DNA from: Chitinophagaceae bacterium
GTDB taxonomy: Bacteria > Bacteroidota > Bacteroidia > Chitinophagales > Chitinophagaceae
Reading direction: 5' to 3'
Assembly: GCA_017853235.1 (NCBI GenBank)
Contig: JAFMJX010000052.1
Span: 1-10,402 of the forward strand
Length of the DNA: 10,402 nucleotides
The notes below the pieces were generated by a model. That model had not been told where the DNA came from. It made no database searches and worked only from the letters and a program-made list of their open reading frames with translations. Both the position numbers and the translations under genes were made by a program. Numbering within the stretch: the stretch's first letter is position 1; each line of letters begins with the position of its first letter. Positions 1 through 6,834 of the stretch are shown here, one piece after another.

Positions 1-1453
1 GCTTATGACCTAATTGTAATTTTCTATTTTCTTTGTCAATGTTCAAGATGATGATGTCGATAGACTCTCCAACTTTAACATACTCAGAAGGATGATTGAA
101 ACGCTTCAACCAACTTAAATCGCTGATGTGAATCATTCCACCAATTCCAGACTCTAATTCAACAAACACACCGTAAGGAGTGATGTTTTTAACAAGCCCT
201 TTATGTTTGCTATTTTCAGGGAATTTATTATCGATAGCACTCCAAGGATCTTCTGTCATTTGTTTAATGCTTAAGCTCATCTTGCGTGCATCTTTATCTA
301 AAGTCACCACTTTTGCTTCATGCTCATCTCCTAATTTGAAGAATTCTTTTGCATTGATTGGGGTGTTTGCCCATGTGATTTCAGATACGTGAACTAAACC
401 TTCAACACCAGGTTGAATTTCTAAGAACGCACCGTAATCTTCAATGTTTACCACTTTACCTTTTACTACACTACCCTCAGATAAATCAGTTGGTAATACA
501 TCCCATGGATGTGGAGTTAATTGTTTTAAACCTAAGCTGATACGTTTTTTATCGTCATCAAAGTCTAATACAACTACTTGAATTTTTTGATCTAATTTAA
601 CCACTTCACTTGGGTGAGAAATTCTTCCCCATGAAATATCTGTGATATATAATAAACCATCTAATCCACCTAAATCCATGAAGGCTCCAAAGTCAGTGAT
701 GTTTTTAACCACCCCTTCTAATACTTGGCCTTTTTCTAATTTACTCATGATTTGAGCACGTTGTGCTTCAATATCGCTTTCAATTAATGCTTTATGTGAT
801 ACTACAGCGTTTTTAATAGTTTCGTTAATCTTAACTACTTTAAACTCCATCGTTTTTCCTACGAATTGATCATAATCAGTAACAGGCTTCACATCAATTT
901 GAGAACCTGGTAAGAAAGTTTCCATACCAAATACATCAACGATTAAACCACCTTTTGTTTTACTAGTTACTAAGCCGGTAACAATTTCACCCGTCTTATG
1001 TACTTCCATAATTCTTTCCCAAGCACGGAAGATACGCGCAGATTTACGGCTTAAGTGAAGATTACCATCACGGTCTTCTTTTTCTACTACCATTACTTCT
1101 ACAGTGTCTCCAGTTTTTACACCATTGGTGTCACGGAATTCATTTAATGATACAAGTCCATCACTTTTAAAACCGATGTTTACAACTACATCCGTTTTCG
1201 TTAAAGCAACGACTAAACCATTCATGATTTCTCCGTCAGAAATTTGAACAAAAGTGTTATCATACACTTTGTCATACTTTACTCTTTCGGCTTCGGCATA
1301 ATGACTCACATTACGTTTGTCAACGCTCCAATCGAAATCGTCATGTGCAGTAACAACTGCTTCAGGTGCTTTTGGTGTCGCAGTAGCTTCAACAGCGTTA
1401 GCGCCGTCGAATTCCTGAGCGTCTGCGTTTAGGTTTTTAATAAAAAATTTCAT
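1..1453 (-). CDS. rpsA: 30S ribosomal protein S1 (3' end cut by left window edge)
   Basis: S1 binds mRNA on the 30S subunit and helps load leaders onto the ribosome. The frame is open for 484 codons from the ATG at 1453 to the window edge, with no stop, so the C-terminus is missing. After an acidic, Ala-rich N-terminal stretch (about residues 10-36) and the motif HDDFDW (37-42), five S1 OB-fold repeats are visible: roughly 74-136, 153-220, 242-310, 327-397 and 414-484. Repeats 3-5 carry recognisable cores such as ITDFGAFMDLGG (252-263) and IEDYGAFLEI (337-346). Bacterial S1 often has six repeats, so a sixth probably lies beyond the edge. The start is well bounded: an in-frame TAA lies six codons upstream and the next Met is residue 77, inside repeat 1. 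A promoter lies just upstream. The neighbour is an oxidoreductase gene; cmk, a common partner of rpsA elsewhere, is not seen. Confidence 0.97.
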   Translation of the reverse strand, partial: MKFFIKNLNADAQEFDGANAVEATATPKAPEAVVTAHDDFDWSVDKRNVSHYAEAERVKYDKVYDNTFVQISDGEIMNGLVVALTKTDVVVNIGFKSDGLVSLNEFRDTNGVKTGDTVEVMVVEKEDRDGNLHLSRKSARIFRAWERIMEVHKTGEIVTGLVTSKTKGGLIVDVFGMETFLPGSQIDVKPVTDYDQFVGKTMEFKVVKINETIKNAVVSHKALIESDIEAQRAQIMSKLEKGQVLEGVVKNITDFGAFMDLGGLDGLLYITDISWGRISHPSEVVKLDQKIQVVVLDFDDDKKRISLGLKQLTPHPWDVLPTDLSEGSVVKGKVVNIEDYGAFLEIQPGVEGLVHVSEITWANTPINAKEFFKLGDEHEAKVVTLDKDARKMSLSIKQMTEDPWSAIDNKFPENSKHKGLVKNITPYGVFVELESGIGGMIHISDLSWLKRFNHPSEYVKVGESIDIIILNIDKENRKLQLGHK

Positions 1454-1481
1454 ATAAAACCGGCGTTTTTAAACCGGACGG

Positions 1482-1489
1482 CAAAGGTA
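1482..1489 (-). promoter_or_regulatory. Bacteroidota-type -7 promoter element for rpsA
   Basis: On the minus strand the octamer TACCTTTG matches the Bacteroidota -7 consensus TAnnTTTG exactly. It lies 28 bases before the rpsA ATG, so transcription would start near 1475 and leave a leader of about 20 bases. The nearest upstream TTG that could serve as a -33 element is at 1515-1513, 23 bases from the -7 box, which is longer than the usual spacing of about 19-21. The call rests on the -7 match and its position; the -33 assignment is weak. Confidence 0.6.
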
Positions 1490-1561
1490 GGAAAAAATAG
1501 TAAAATTAGATTCAAAATGACCCAAAAATAAGCAGCCATAAGAAAGCTAAAATATTGATTA

Positions 1562-2812
1562 TCAATAGGAAGTTTCTGCTATGGTATTGCTAGCGCCCAT
1601 GTGTTGGGCAGCCAACCAGCCGGAGGTCCAAGCATGTTGAAAATTAAAGCCTCCTGTAATTCCATCCACATCCATCATTTCACCAGCAAAATGTAACCCC
1701 TTTATAAGTTTACTTTCCATAGTAAGGGAATCAATATCATTTAAATCCACTCCTCCACAAGTCACAAACTCTTCTTTAAAAGTTGTCTTGCCTTTTATAT
1801 TTAATGTGGTGCGAGTAAGTTGTTGTATGAGTTTTTGTTGTGCTGTATTTTTTAAATCAGCCCACTTTGTTTTTAAATCAATATCGGAGGATTGTAAAAA
1901 ATAATGCCATAATCGTTGAGGTAAGTCAAAAGGATTTTTAGAACCTATTTCACGTTTGCCATAATCTTGTCTAAAATTAAGCCACTCCATTTTTAAAGTT
2001 TGCTCATTGTATTCGGGTGTCCAATTGATTACAATTGCTCCCTCATATTGGGTTGCTTCCATTTCTCTTGCACACCATGCAGAAAGTTTAATTGCTGCTG
2101 GACCACTGATACCCCAATGAGTAATTAATAAAGGGCCTCGCTCCATCCACTTGCTTCCTTTCCATTGTATGGTTGCGTTTTCAACCGCCACACCCATTAG
2201 TGTGGTAATCTTTTTTTCAATAACATTAAAAGTAAATAAAGAAGGAACAGGAGCGACAATGGAATGTCCCATTTGAGTCAACCAAGGAAATGTATTTGAT
2301 TTTAACATACCTCCAGTAGCCATGCATATTGTATCGGCTTGCAATGTTTGTCCGTTGCCTAAAGTAATTTCAAAAATTAATTCTTTTTTTTGCACCTGAG
2401 TCACTTCATGATTCATGCACACTTGAATTTTATATTGATTTACTTTTTGCAAAAAACATTGTATGATGGTTTCGGAGTCATTGGTCACAGGAAACATGCG
2501 ACCATCTTTTTCGGTATGTAATTTGACCCCATTTTTAGCAAACCAATCAATGGTTTGTAGCGTTGCAAATTGATAAAATGATTTTTTTAAAAAGCGTTGA
2601 CCTCTTGGATATTTTTGCAATAACTTTTCTACATCAGGACAAGCATGTGTTACATTACAACGTCCACCCCCACTTACCTTTACCTTAGATAAAATTTTAG
2701 AAGATTTTTCAAGAATTTGAATATCCCAATTAGGATGTTGTTCGGCAATTTGTATTGCACAAAAAAATCCAGCAGCGCCTCCTCCAATAATCACTACTTT
2801 TTTGCTTGCCAT
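1562..2812 (-). CDS. HI0933/YhiN (BaiN/RdsA-like) family FAD-dependent oxidoreductase
   Basis: This 416-residue flavoprotein belongs to the HI0933-like family, annotated variously as YhiN, BaiN/RdsA-like or aminoacetone oxidase-like. The N-terminus has a Rossmann FAD-binding site, VVIIGGGAAG (6-15), with an acidic residue, Glu35, at the end of the second strand where the adenosine ribose normally binds. The family motif SGGGRCN (47-53) follows, then an ATGG motif (165-168) and THWGISGPA (231-239). The C-terminal FAD-contact block runs from GLHFAGEMMDVDG (372-384) through GGFNFQHAWTSG (387-398). Length is normal for the family and no lesion is seen. The substrate is unknown; the bile-acid and aminoacetone names come from particular homologues and should not be transferred. 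It starts 15 bp after map, so the two are probably cotranscribed. No strong terminator separates it from rpsA. It is the only gene here without a clear link to translation. Confidence 0.9.
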   Translation of the reverse strand: MASKKVVIIGGGAAGFFCAIQIAEQHPNWDIQILEKSSKILSKVKVSGGGRCNVTHACPDVEKLLQKYPRGQRFLKKSFYQFATLQTIDWFAKNGVKLHTEKDGRMFPVTNDSETIIQCFLQKVNQYKIQVCMNHEVTQVQKKELIFEITLGNGQTLQADTICMATGGMLKSNTFPWLTQMGHSIVAPVPSLFTFNVIEKKITTLMGVAVENATIQWKGSKWMERGPLLITHWGISGPAAIKLSAWCAREMEATQYEGAIVINWTPEYNEQTLKMEWLNFRQDYGKREIGSKNPFDLPQRLWHYFLQSSDIDLKTKWADLKNTAQQKLIQQLTRTTLNIKGKTTFKEEFVTCGGVDLNDIDSLTMESKLIKGLHFAGEMMDVDGITGGFNFQHAWTSGWLAAQHMGASNTIAETSY

Positions 2813-2827
2813 GTGGTTGAATTGAAA

Positions 2828-3631
2828 CTAGTAATAAGAACTGTTCAAATTGATGTTCGCTTTTTCGGCAGCTTCAATAATTGAAAAATCTGATAAAATA
2901 AATGCTTCATTTTTTTTCACACAAACATCATGTTCAAAATGCACCGACATTTTTCCGTCTTGTGTTTTCACGGTCCAGCCATCTTCTTCAGTGAACACTT
3001 TATGGGTTCCCATATTAATCATTGGCTCAATCGCCAATACTAAATTTTCTTTCATTTTTAAGCCTGTGCCTCTTTTGCCATAGTTAGGAACTTGCGGATC
3101 CTCATGCAATGATTTCCCTAGTCCATGACCCACTAATTCTCGCACTACGCCATATCCATGCGCTTTTTCGGTATGTTCTTGTATGGCGTAACTAATGTCT
3201 CCAACTCTATTGTTAACGATTGCTTTTTCGATGCCTTTGTACAATGATTCTTTGGTCACTTTCACTAATTCTAAAACATCAGCTGGCACTTCTCCTATGA
3301 TAAATGTATAAGCATGATCTCCATGCCATCCGTTTAAAATAACACCTAGATCAACAGAAACAATATCACCCTCCTTTAAAGGAATTTTATTGGGGAAGCC
3401 ATGAACCACCACATCATTCACTGATGCGCAAATATGATGAGGATAGCCATGATAATTATAAAACGAAAGTGTGGCTTTATGATCCTTTACATATTGCATG
3501 CAAAATTGATCAATATCCAATGTAGTCATACCAGGCTTAAGGATGGCAGCTACTTGTGACAAAGTATTGCTTACCAATAAGGCAGCTTGCTGCATGAGTA
3601 ACACTTCTTCCTCTGTTTTGATATGAATCAT
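2828..3631 (-). CDS. map: type I methionine aminopeptidase
   Basis: MetAP removes the initiator Met from nascent proteins with small second residues, after deformylation. The 267-residue protein has the whole pita-bread active site. The five metal ligands correspond to Asp94 (SVDLG), Asp105 (GWHGD), His169 (GHGLG), Glu202 (AIEPM) and Glu233 (HFEHD). The catalytic-pocket histidines are His77 (VVVHGFP) and His176 (LHEDP). There is no N-terminal zinc-finger extension, so it is the short type I form. A tail of about 20 residues follows the catalytic core. It lies 83 bp after secY, the usual neighbour, but a terminator-like hairpin sits between them. The flavoprotein gene follows after 15 bp, and infA, the common next gene in this phylum, is absent. 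The start is preceded by an A/T-rich leader without a Shine-Dalgarno match. Confidence 0.97.
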   Translation of the reverse strand: MIHIKTEEEVLLMQQAALLVSNTLSQVAAILKPGMTTLDIDQFCMQYVKDHKATLSFYNYHGYPHHICASVNDVVVHGFPNKIPLKEGDIVSVDLGVILNGWHGDHAYTFIIGEVPADVLELVKVTKESLYKGIEKAIVNNRVGDISYAIQEHTEKAHGYGVVRELVGHGLGKSLHEDPQVPNYGKRGTGLKMKENLVLAIEPMINMGTHKVFTEEDGWTVKTQDGKMSVHFEHDVCVKKNEAFILSDFSIIEAAEKANINLNSSYY

Positions 3632-3650
3632 AGTATTGATAATATCTTAT

Positions 3651-3683
3651 AAATAAACAAACCTGCCTTTTCGGACAGGTTTG
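3651..3683 (-). terminator. Rho-independent-type terminator after secY
   Basis: The arms CAAACCTG (3658-3665) and CAGGTTTG (3676-3683) form a perfect 8-bp stem. It can be extended by two G-C pairs with one bulged base, leaving a five-base loop. On the minus strand the stem is followed by TTTATTT, a broken U-tract. It starts 31 bases after the secY stop and would end or attenuate spc operon transcription before map. The interrupted U-tract suggests termination may be partial. Confidence 0.6.
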
Positions 3684-3714
3684 CAAATATAATTATTTTA
3701 AAAGTATCTTATTA

Positions 3715-5061
3715 TTATAAGCCAGAATTAGCTAATGGGTTTCTTCCTTGAATACGACCTGTATTCATCAATCCATCATATTGACGCATTAATAAATAAG
3801 TTTCGATTTGTTGTAAAGTATCCAACACCACTCCCACCATAATCAATAATGAAGTTCCTCCAAAGAAGGTACTAAAGCTTTGAGTAACTCCTAATTTTTG
3901 AGCGAAGCCAGGTAAAATACCAACTAATGCTAAAAAGATAGCGCCAGGCAAAGTAATTTTATCCATTACAGCTCCAATATAATCGGTAGTAGGTTGTCCA
4001 GGTTTCACACCAGGAACAAAGCCATTGTTACGCTTAAGATCTTCAGAAATTTGTTTAGGATTAAAAATTAATGCAGTGTATAAGAAAGTAAATCCAATAA
4101 CCATTACAGAATAAATAAGCATATACCATCCATTGCTATGGTCGTTGAATATACGAACAATCCCTTGTGCAGAATCTAAGTTAGTGAAAGAAACTAAAGT
4201 AGGTAAGAACATAATTGCTTGCGCAAAAATGATAGGCATTACACCGGCACTATTTACTTTAACAGGTAAAAATTGACGAGCGCCACCTACTTGAGCACCA
4301 CCAATCACTTGCTTAGCATAGGTTACAGGAATTTTACGAACCCCTTGCACTAATATGATAAGACCCATGATGATCGTGACCAAAATAGCAATCTCAATTA
4401 AGAATATTAATAATCCACCGCCGCCTTTTTGACTTTTAGATCCAAACTCCATGATTAAAGACTGAGGCAAACGACCTAAGATACCTACCATGATAATGAT
4501 AGAAGTACCATTTCCTAAACCTTTATCTTGAATTTTTTCACCTAACCACATTACAAATAAAGTACCTGCAGTTAACGTGATTACAGTAGAGAACCAAAAA
4601 AATGGTTTGTAAGCTGGGATTAAAGCATCAGCATAACCAGGACTGTTTAAATATGCAACGTATGCACCTGCTTGGAAAGTAGTTACAATCACTGTCAAAT
4701 AACGAGTCCATTGATTGATTTTGTTACGTCCACTTTCTCCTTCCTTTTGAACTTTTTGTAACTGAGGAACTAAAATAGTCATCAATTGCATAAAGATAGA
4801 AGCAGAGATATAAGGCATGATCCCTAATGCTAAAACTGATGCTTGAGAAAATGCACCACCTGCGAACATATCAAAAATACCCAATAACCCTTTGTTGCCA
4901 CCTGCTTTTTGAGCAGCTTCAATTGCTAAAGGATTGATACCTGGTAAAGTGATTTGAGCACCAATACGATAAGTTAATACAAGCAATAATGTCACTAAGA
5001 TTTTACTCTTTAATTCATCAATTGCCCAGATATGTTTAAATGTATCTAATAATTTTTTCAT
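3715..5061 (-). CDS. secY: preprotein translocase subunit SecY
   Basis: SecY is the inner-membrane channel of the Sec translocon; with SecE and SecG it passes unfolded proteins across or into the membrane. The 448-residue product shows the expected hydrophobic pattern of about ten membrane helices (the first near residues 19-34, others near 73-100, 118-138, 155-174, 185-199, 215-240, 272-292, 311-334, 371-387 and 400-418). The plug region follows helix 1, including GLLGIFDMFAGGA (58-70). The cytoplasmic loop QKEGESGRNKINQWTRYL (105-122) is a SecY signature. The large C5-type loop QISEDLKRNNGFVPGVKPG (337-355), which in this family contacts SecA or the ribosome, is intact. The C-terminus carries the conserved RQYDGLM (426-432). 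It follows rplO by 84 bp, the classical spc order, which couples its expression to ribosomal proteins. No frameshift is seen. Confidence 0.98.
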   Translation of the reverse strand: MKKLLDTFKHIWAIDELKSKILVTLLLVLTYRIGAQITLPGINPLAIEAAQKAGGNKGLLGIFDMFAGGAFSQASVLALGIMPYISASIFMQLMTILVPQLQKVQKEGESGRNKINQWTRYLTVIVTTFQAGAYVAYLNSPGYADALIPAYKPFFWFSTVITLTAGTLFVMWLGEKIQDKGLGNGTSIIIMVGILGRLPQSLIMEFGSKSQKGGGGLLIFLIEIAILVTIIMGLIILVQGVRKIPVTYAKQVIGGAQVGGARQFLPVKVNSAGVMPIIFAQAIMFLPTLVSFTNLDSAQGIVRIFNDHSNGWYMLIYSVMVIGFTFLYTALIFNPKQISEDLKRNNGFVPGVKPGQPTTDYIGAVMDKITLPGAIFLALVGILPGFAQKLGVTQSFSTFFGGTSLLIMVGVVLDTLQQIETYLLMRQYDGLMNTGRIQGRNPLANSGL

Positions 5062-5145
5062 CGTTGTTTAATTATTTTCCAAAGGAACTTTTAAAATTAT
5101 GAGGGATTTTATTAAAAAATGCCTCTCACAATATACATAAAATTA

Positions 5146-5592
5146 TTAGATAATTTCAATGGTACCACCAGCTGCAACAATCGCATCTTGTGCTTTTTTG
5201 CTCGCCGCGTTCACTCTGAAATTAATTTTAGTTTTAAGTTCCCCGTTAGCTAATACCTTCACTAAATCGGTACGGCTAATCAAACTATTCATGTATAAAT
5301 TTTCTGGAGTAATTTCTGTAAAACCGTATTTTTCGATCAACTGATCTAATTGACCTAAGTTGAATACTTTGTATTCTACACGATTAATGTTTTTGAATCC
5401 ACGCTTAGGAATTCTACGTTGAATGGGCATTTGACCCCCTTCATGTGCCATCTTGCTTTTGTAACCAGCACGGCTTTGACCCCCTTTGTTACCTTTGGTA
5501 GAAGTACCACCTTTACCAGATGCTTCACCACGACCAATTCTAATTCCTTTGTGTACTGAACCTTCAGCAGGTTTTAAATTGTGTAATTTCAT
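5146..5592 (-). CDS. rplO: 50S ribosomal protein L15
   Basis: L15 is a late-assembly 50S protein whose long basic N-terminus threads through 23S rRNA. The 148-residue product has that Gly/Lys/Arg-rich arm (residues 10-70), with RIGRGEASGKGGTSTKG (18-34) and KRGFKN (63-68). The globular C-terminal domain has VNAASKKAQDAI (127-138) and ends AAGGTIEII. The length matches the bacterial family. The ATG is preceded by eight A residues on the coding strand, an extreme A-rich leader, and by a G/C-rich hairpin at 5615-5627. It lies between rpmD (64-bp gap) and secY (84-bp gap), as in the standard spc operon. Confidence 0.98.
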   Translation of the reverse strand: MKLHNLKPAEGSVHKGIRIGRGEASGKGGTSTKGNKGGQSRAGYKSKMAHEGGQMPIQRRIPKRGFKNINRVEYKVFNLGQLDQLIEKYGFTEITPENLYMNSLISRTDLVKVLANGELKTKINFRVNAASKKAQDAIVAAGGTIEII

Positions 5593-5614
5593 TTTTTTTT
5601 GATTTTGTACTTTC

Positions 5615-5627
5615 GGGGTATCACCCC
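5615..5627 (-). promoter_or_regulatory. small G/C-rich hairpin in the rplO leader
   Basis: On the minus strand the sequence GGGGTGATACCCC forms a perfect 5-bp stem (GGGGT/ACCCC) with a three-base loop. It sits about 22 bases upstream of the rplO ATG, in a gap that is otherwise very A/T-rich. It is followed by A-rich, not T-rich, sequence, so it is not a terminator of this operon. It could insulate the rplO start, act as a protein-binding site or stabilise a processed end. The function is inferred only. Confidence 0.35.
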
Positions 5628-5656
5628 TCGCTTTTATAAATAAGAAAGAGCGCTGA

Positions 5657-5842
5657 TTAGGCGATTTCTTCCACTTTTACTAAGTGTATTACTTTATTAA
5701 CCATACCCAAAATTTGAGGAGTGGCTTCCACTTCTTTAGAAGCGTTTAACTTTTTCAAACCTAAAGCAATCAAAGTTTGTTTTTGACGCTCTGATCTGTC
5801 AATACCGCTTTTTACTTGAGTAATTTTAATCTTTTTCATCAT
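5657..5842 (-). CDS. rpmD: 50S ribosomal protein L30
   Basis: L30 is a small 50S protein of about 60 residues that packs on 23S rRNA. The 61-residue product has the family layout: first strand KIKITQVKSGI (4-14), the RQKQTLIALGLKKLN helix region (19-33), and the end motif MVNKVIHLVKVEE (48-60). Two Met codons open the frame (5842 and 5839). The second gives MKKIKIT, which looks more typical, so the true protein may be one residue shorter. It follows rpsE by 40 bp and precedes rplO by 64 bp. L30 is missing in some bacteria, so its presence here is informative. Confidence 0.95.
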   Translation of the reverse strand: MMKKIKITQVKSGIDRSERQKQTLIALGLKKLNASKEVEATPQILGMVNKVIHLVKVEEIA

Positions 5843-5882
5843 TGAGTTATTTATGATTATTCCTTAGGGTAATTCGGTTGAA

Positions 5883-6404
5883 TTATCCGTTGAATACCTT
5901 TGATAATTTAATGTTTCTAGTTTTAGCAACTTGTACTGGTTCACGTAATAAACCTAAAGCTTTGATGGTTGCTTTTACCACGTTATGTGGGTTTGCAGAA
6001 CCTAAACTTTTAGCTAATACGTCGGTAATACCTGCGCTTTCTAATACAGCACGCATGCTACCACCCGCAATTACACCGGCTCCGTGTGCAGCTGGCTTAA
6101 TCAACACTTTAGCAGCACCGTCTTTAGCTAACTGATCGTGAGGAATAGTTCCGTGCATAATTGGCACTTTCACTAAATTCTTCTTAGCATCTTCGATACC
6201 TTTTGTAATAGCTTCTTGAACTTCTTTGGCTTTACCTAAACCTTGGCCTACAACGCCATTTTCGTTACCTACTACTACTAAAGCAGAGAAACTAAAAGTA
6301 CGACCGCCTTTTGTTGTTTTAACTACGCGGTTGATAGAAACTACTTTTTCTTTTAGTTCTACATCACCACCTGCTTTAACCTTATTTACATTTACTTTAG
6401 ACAT
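5883..6404 (-). CDS. rpsE: 30S ribosomal protein S5
   Basis: S5 sits at the mRNA entry side of the 30S subunit and affects decoding accuracy. The 173-residue protein has the double-stranded-RNA-binding-like N-terminal domain (about 20-83). This includes the loop VNRVxKTxKGGRxFSFxAL-type block at 24-42, where spectinomycin-resistance changes are known in E. coli, and it looks wild type here. GNENGVVGQGLGKAKEV (46-62) follows. The C-terminal domain has HGAGVIAGGSMRAVLE (107-122) and GSANPHNVVKATIKAL (135-150). The ends are intact. It lies 26 bp after rplR. The gap holds the palindrome TTTGATCAAA and an 11-base leader string shared with rpsH (see findings). Confidence 0.98.
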   Translation of the reverse strand: MSKVNVNKVKAGGDVELKEKVVSINRVVKTTKGGRTFSFSALVVVGNENGVVGQGLGKAKEVQEAITKGIEDAKKNLVKVPIMHGTIPHDQLAKDGAAKVLIKPAAHGAGVIAGGSMRAVLESAGITDVLAKSLGSANPHNVVKATIKALGLLREPVQVAKTRNIKLSKVFNG

Positions 6405-6430
6405 GATTCTTGATTAGTATTTTGATCAAA

Positions 6431-6781
6431 TTAAAATTGAAGTCCACCTTCTCTTGCACCATCAGCTACTGCTTTGATACGACCGTGGTATAAATTACCA
6501 CCTCTGTCAAATACACAGCTTGTAATAGAAAGTGCTGCTGCTTTTTTGGCTACTGATTGACCAGCTAATTTAGCTTTTTCAATTTTAGCTACTTTTTGCG
6601 CAGCGATGTCTGCTTCTCTTGAAGAAGATGCAGCTAATGTTACACCAGTTACATCATCAATCAATTGACAGTAGATGTCGGCGTTGCTTCTAAATACAGA
6701 TAAACGAGGTTTTGTTGCAGTACCTTGTACTTTCTTGCGAATTCTGTATCTGATTTTTTGTCTTTGAGTTAATTTACTCAT
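6431..6781 (-). CDS. rplR: 50S ribosomal protein L18
   Basis: L18 binds 5S rRNA, together with L5, and helps place it in the central protuberance. The 116-residue product has a basic N-terminal arm (RQKIRYRIRKKVQG, 7-20) and the core motif KPRLSVFRSN (24-33). The C-terminal block FDRGGNLYHGRIKAVADG (91-108) runs on to AREGGLQF. The length is normal. The upstream gap of 53 bp contains an imperfect hairpin and a short ORF that runs into the rplR start, so this gene's translation may depend on the leader. Immediate start context is AAAAAATAAAAAGT, with no Shine-Dalgarno match. Confidence 0.97.
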   Translation of the reverse strand: MSKLTQRQKIRYRIRKKVQGTATKPRLSVFRSNADIYCQLIDDVTGVTLAASSSREADIAAQKVAKIEKAKLAGQSVAKKAAALSITSCVFDRGGNLYHGRIKAVADGAREGGLQF

Positions 6782-6821
6782 ACTTTTTATTTTTTAGGAG
6801 ATCGATGCTGCCGAACTCCAT
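6774..6821 (-). other. possible 15-codon leader ORF overlapping the rplR start
   Basis: An ATG at 6821 opens a frame encoding MEFGSIDLLKNKKYE. Its TAA stop (6776-6774) lies just inside rplR, overlapping its second and third codons in another frame. Such overlap could couple ribosome flow from rplF to rplR, or the ORF may be chance in a 53-bp gap. The peptide has no recognised motif. Confidence 0.2.
6797..6819 (-). promoter_or_regulatory. imperfect hairpin in the rplF-rplR gap
   Basis: GGAG (coding strand, 6819-6816) pairs with CTCC (6800-6797). After one mismatch, TCG pairs with CGA, leaving a seven-base loop. The structure lies 15 bases upstream of the rplR ATG. It is followed by an A-rich tract, not T-rich, so it is not a terminator. 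The sequestered GGAG is the closest thing to a Shine-Dalgarno core in the area, but its distance from the start (over 30 bases) argues against a direct role. Confidence 0.3.
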
Positions 6822-6834
6822 GTTAATTTAAATT

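Noticed and set aside
180..392. Plus-strand open frame of 70 codons, and another at 1244-1432
   Set aside because: Both lie antisense inside the continuous rpsA frame and carry no family features.
1553..1567. Palindrome TATTGAT-T-ATCAATA over the flavoprotein stop codon, as a terminator
   Set aside because: Only one G-C pair per arm, a one-base centre and only four T residues after it. It would be too weak for a convincing terminator.
3684..3691. TATATTTG, an exact TAnnTTTG match, as a strong map promoter
   Set aside because: No TTG lies at the expected -33 distance, and the start point would fall inside the hairpin stem, so I did not list it as a feature. It is discussed as a possibility in the findings.
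5878..6417. Plus-strand open frames opposite rpsE
   Set aside because: They are antisense to a fully conserved S5 gene and show no motif or leader of their own.
6421..6430. TTTGATCAAA palindrome between rplR and rpsE as an operator
   Set aside because: A 10-base palindrome in A/T-rich sequence inside an operon, with no promoter nearby, is readily explained by chance.
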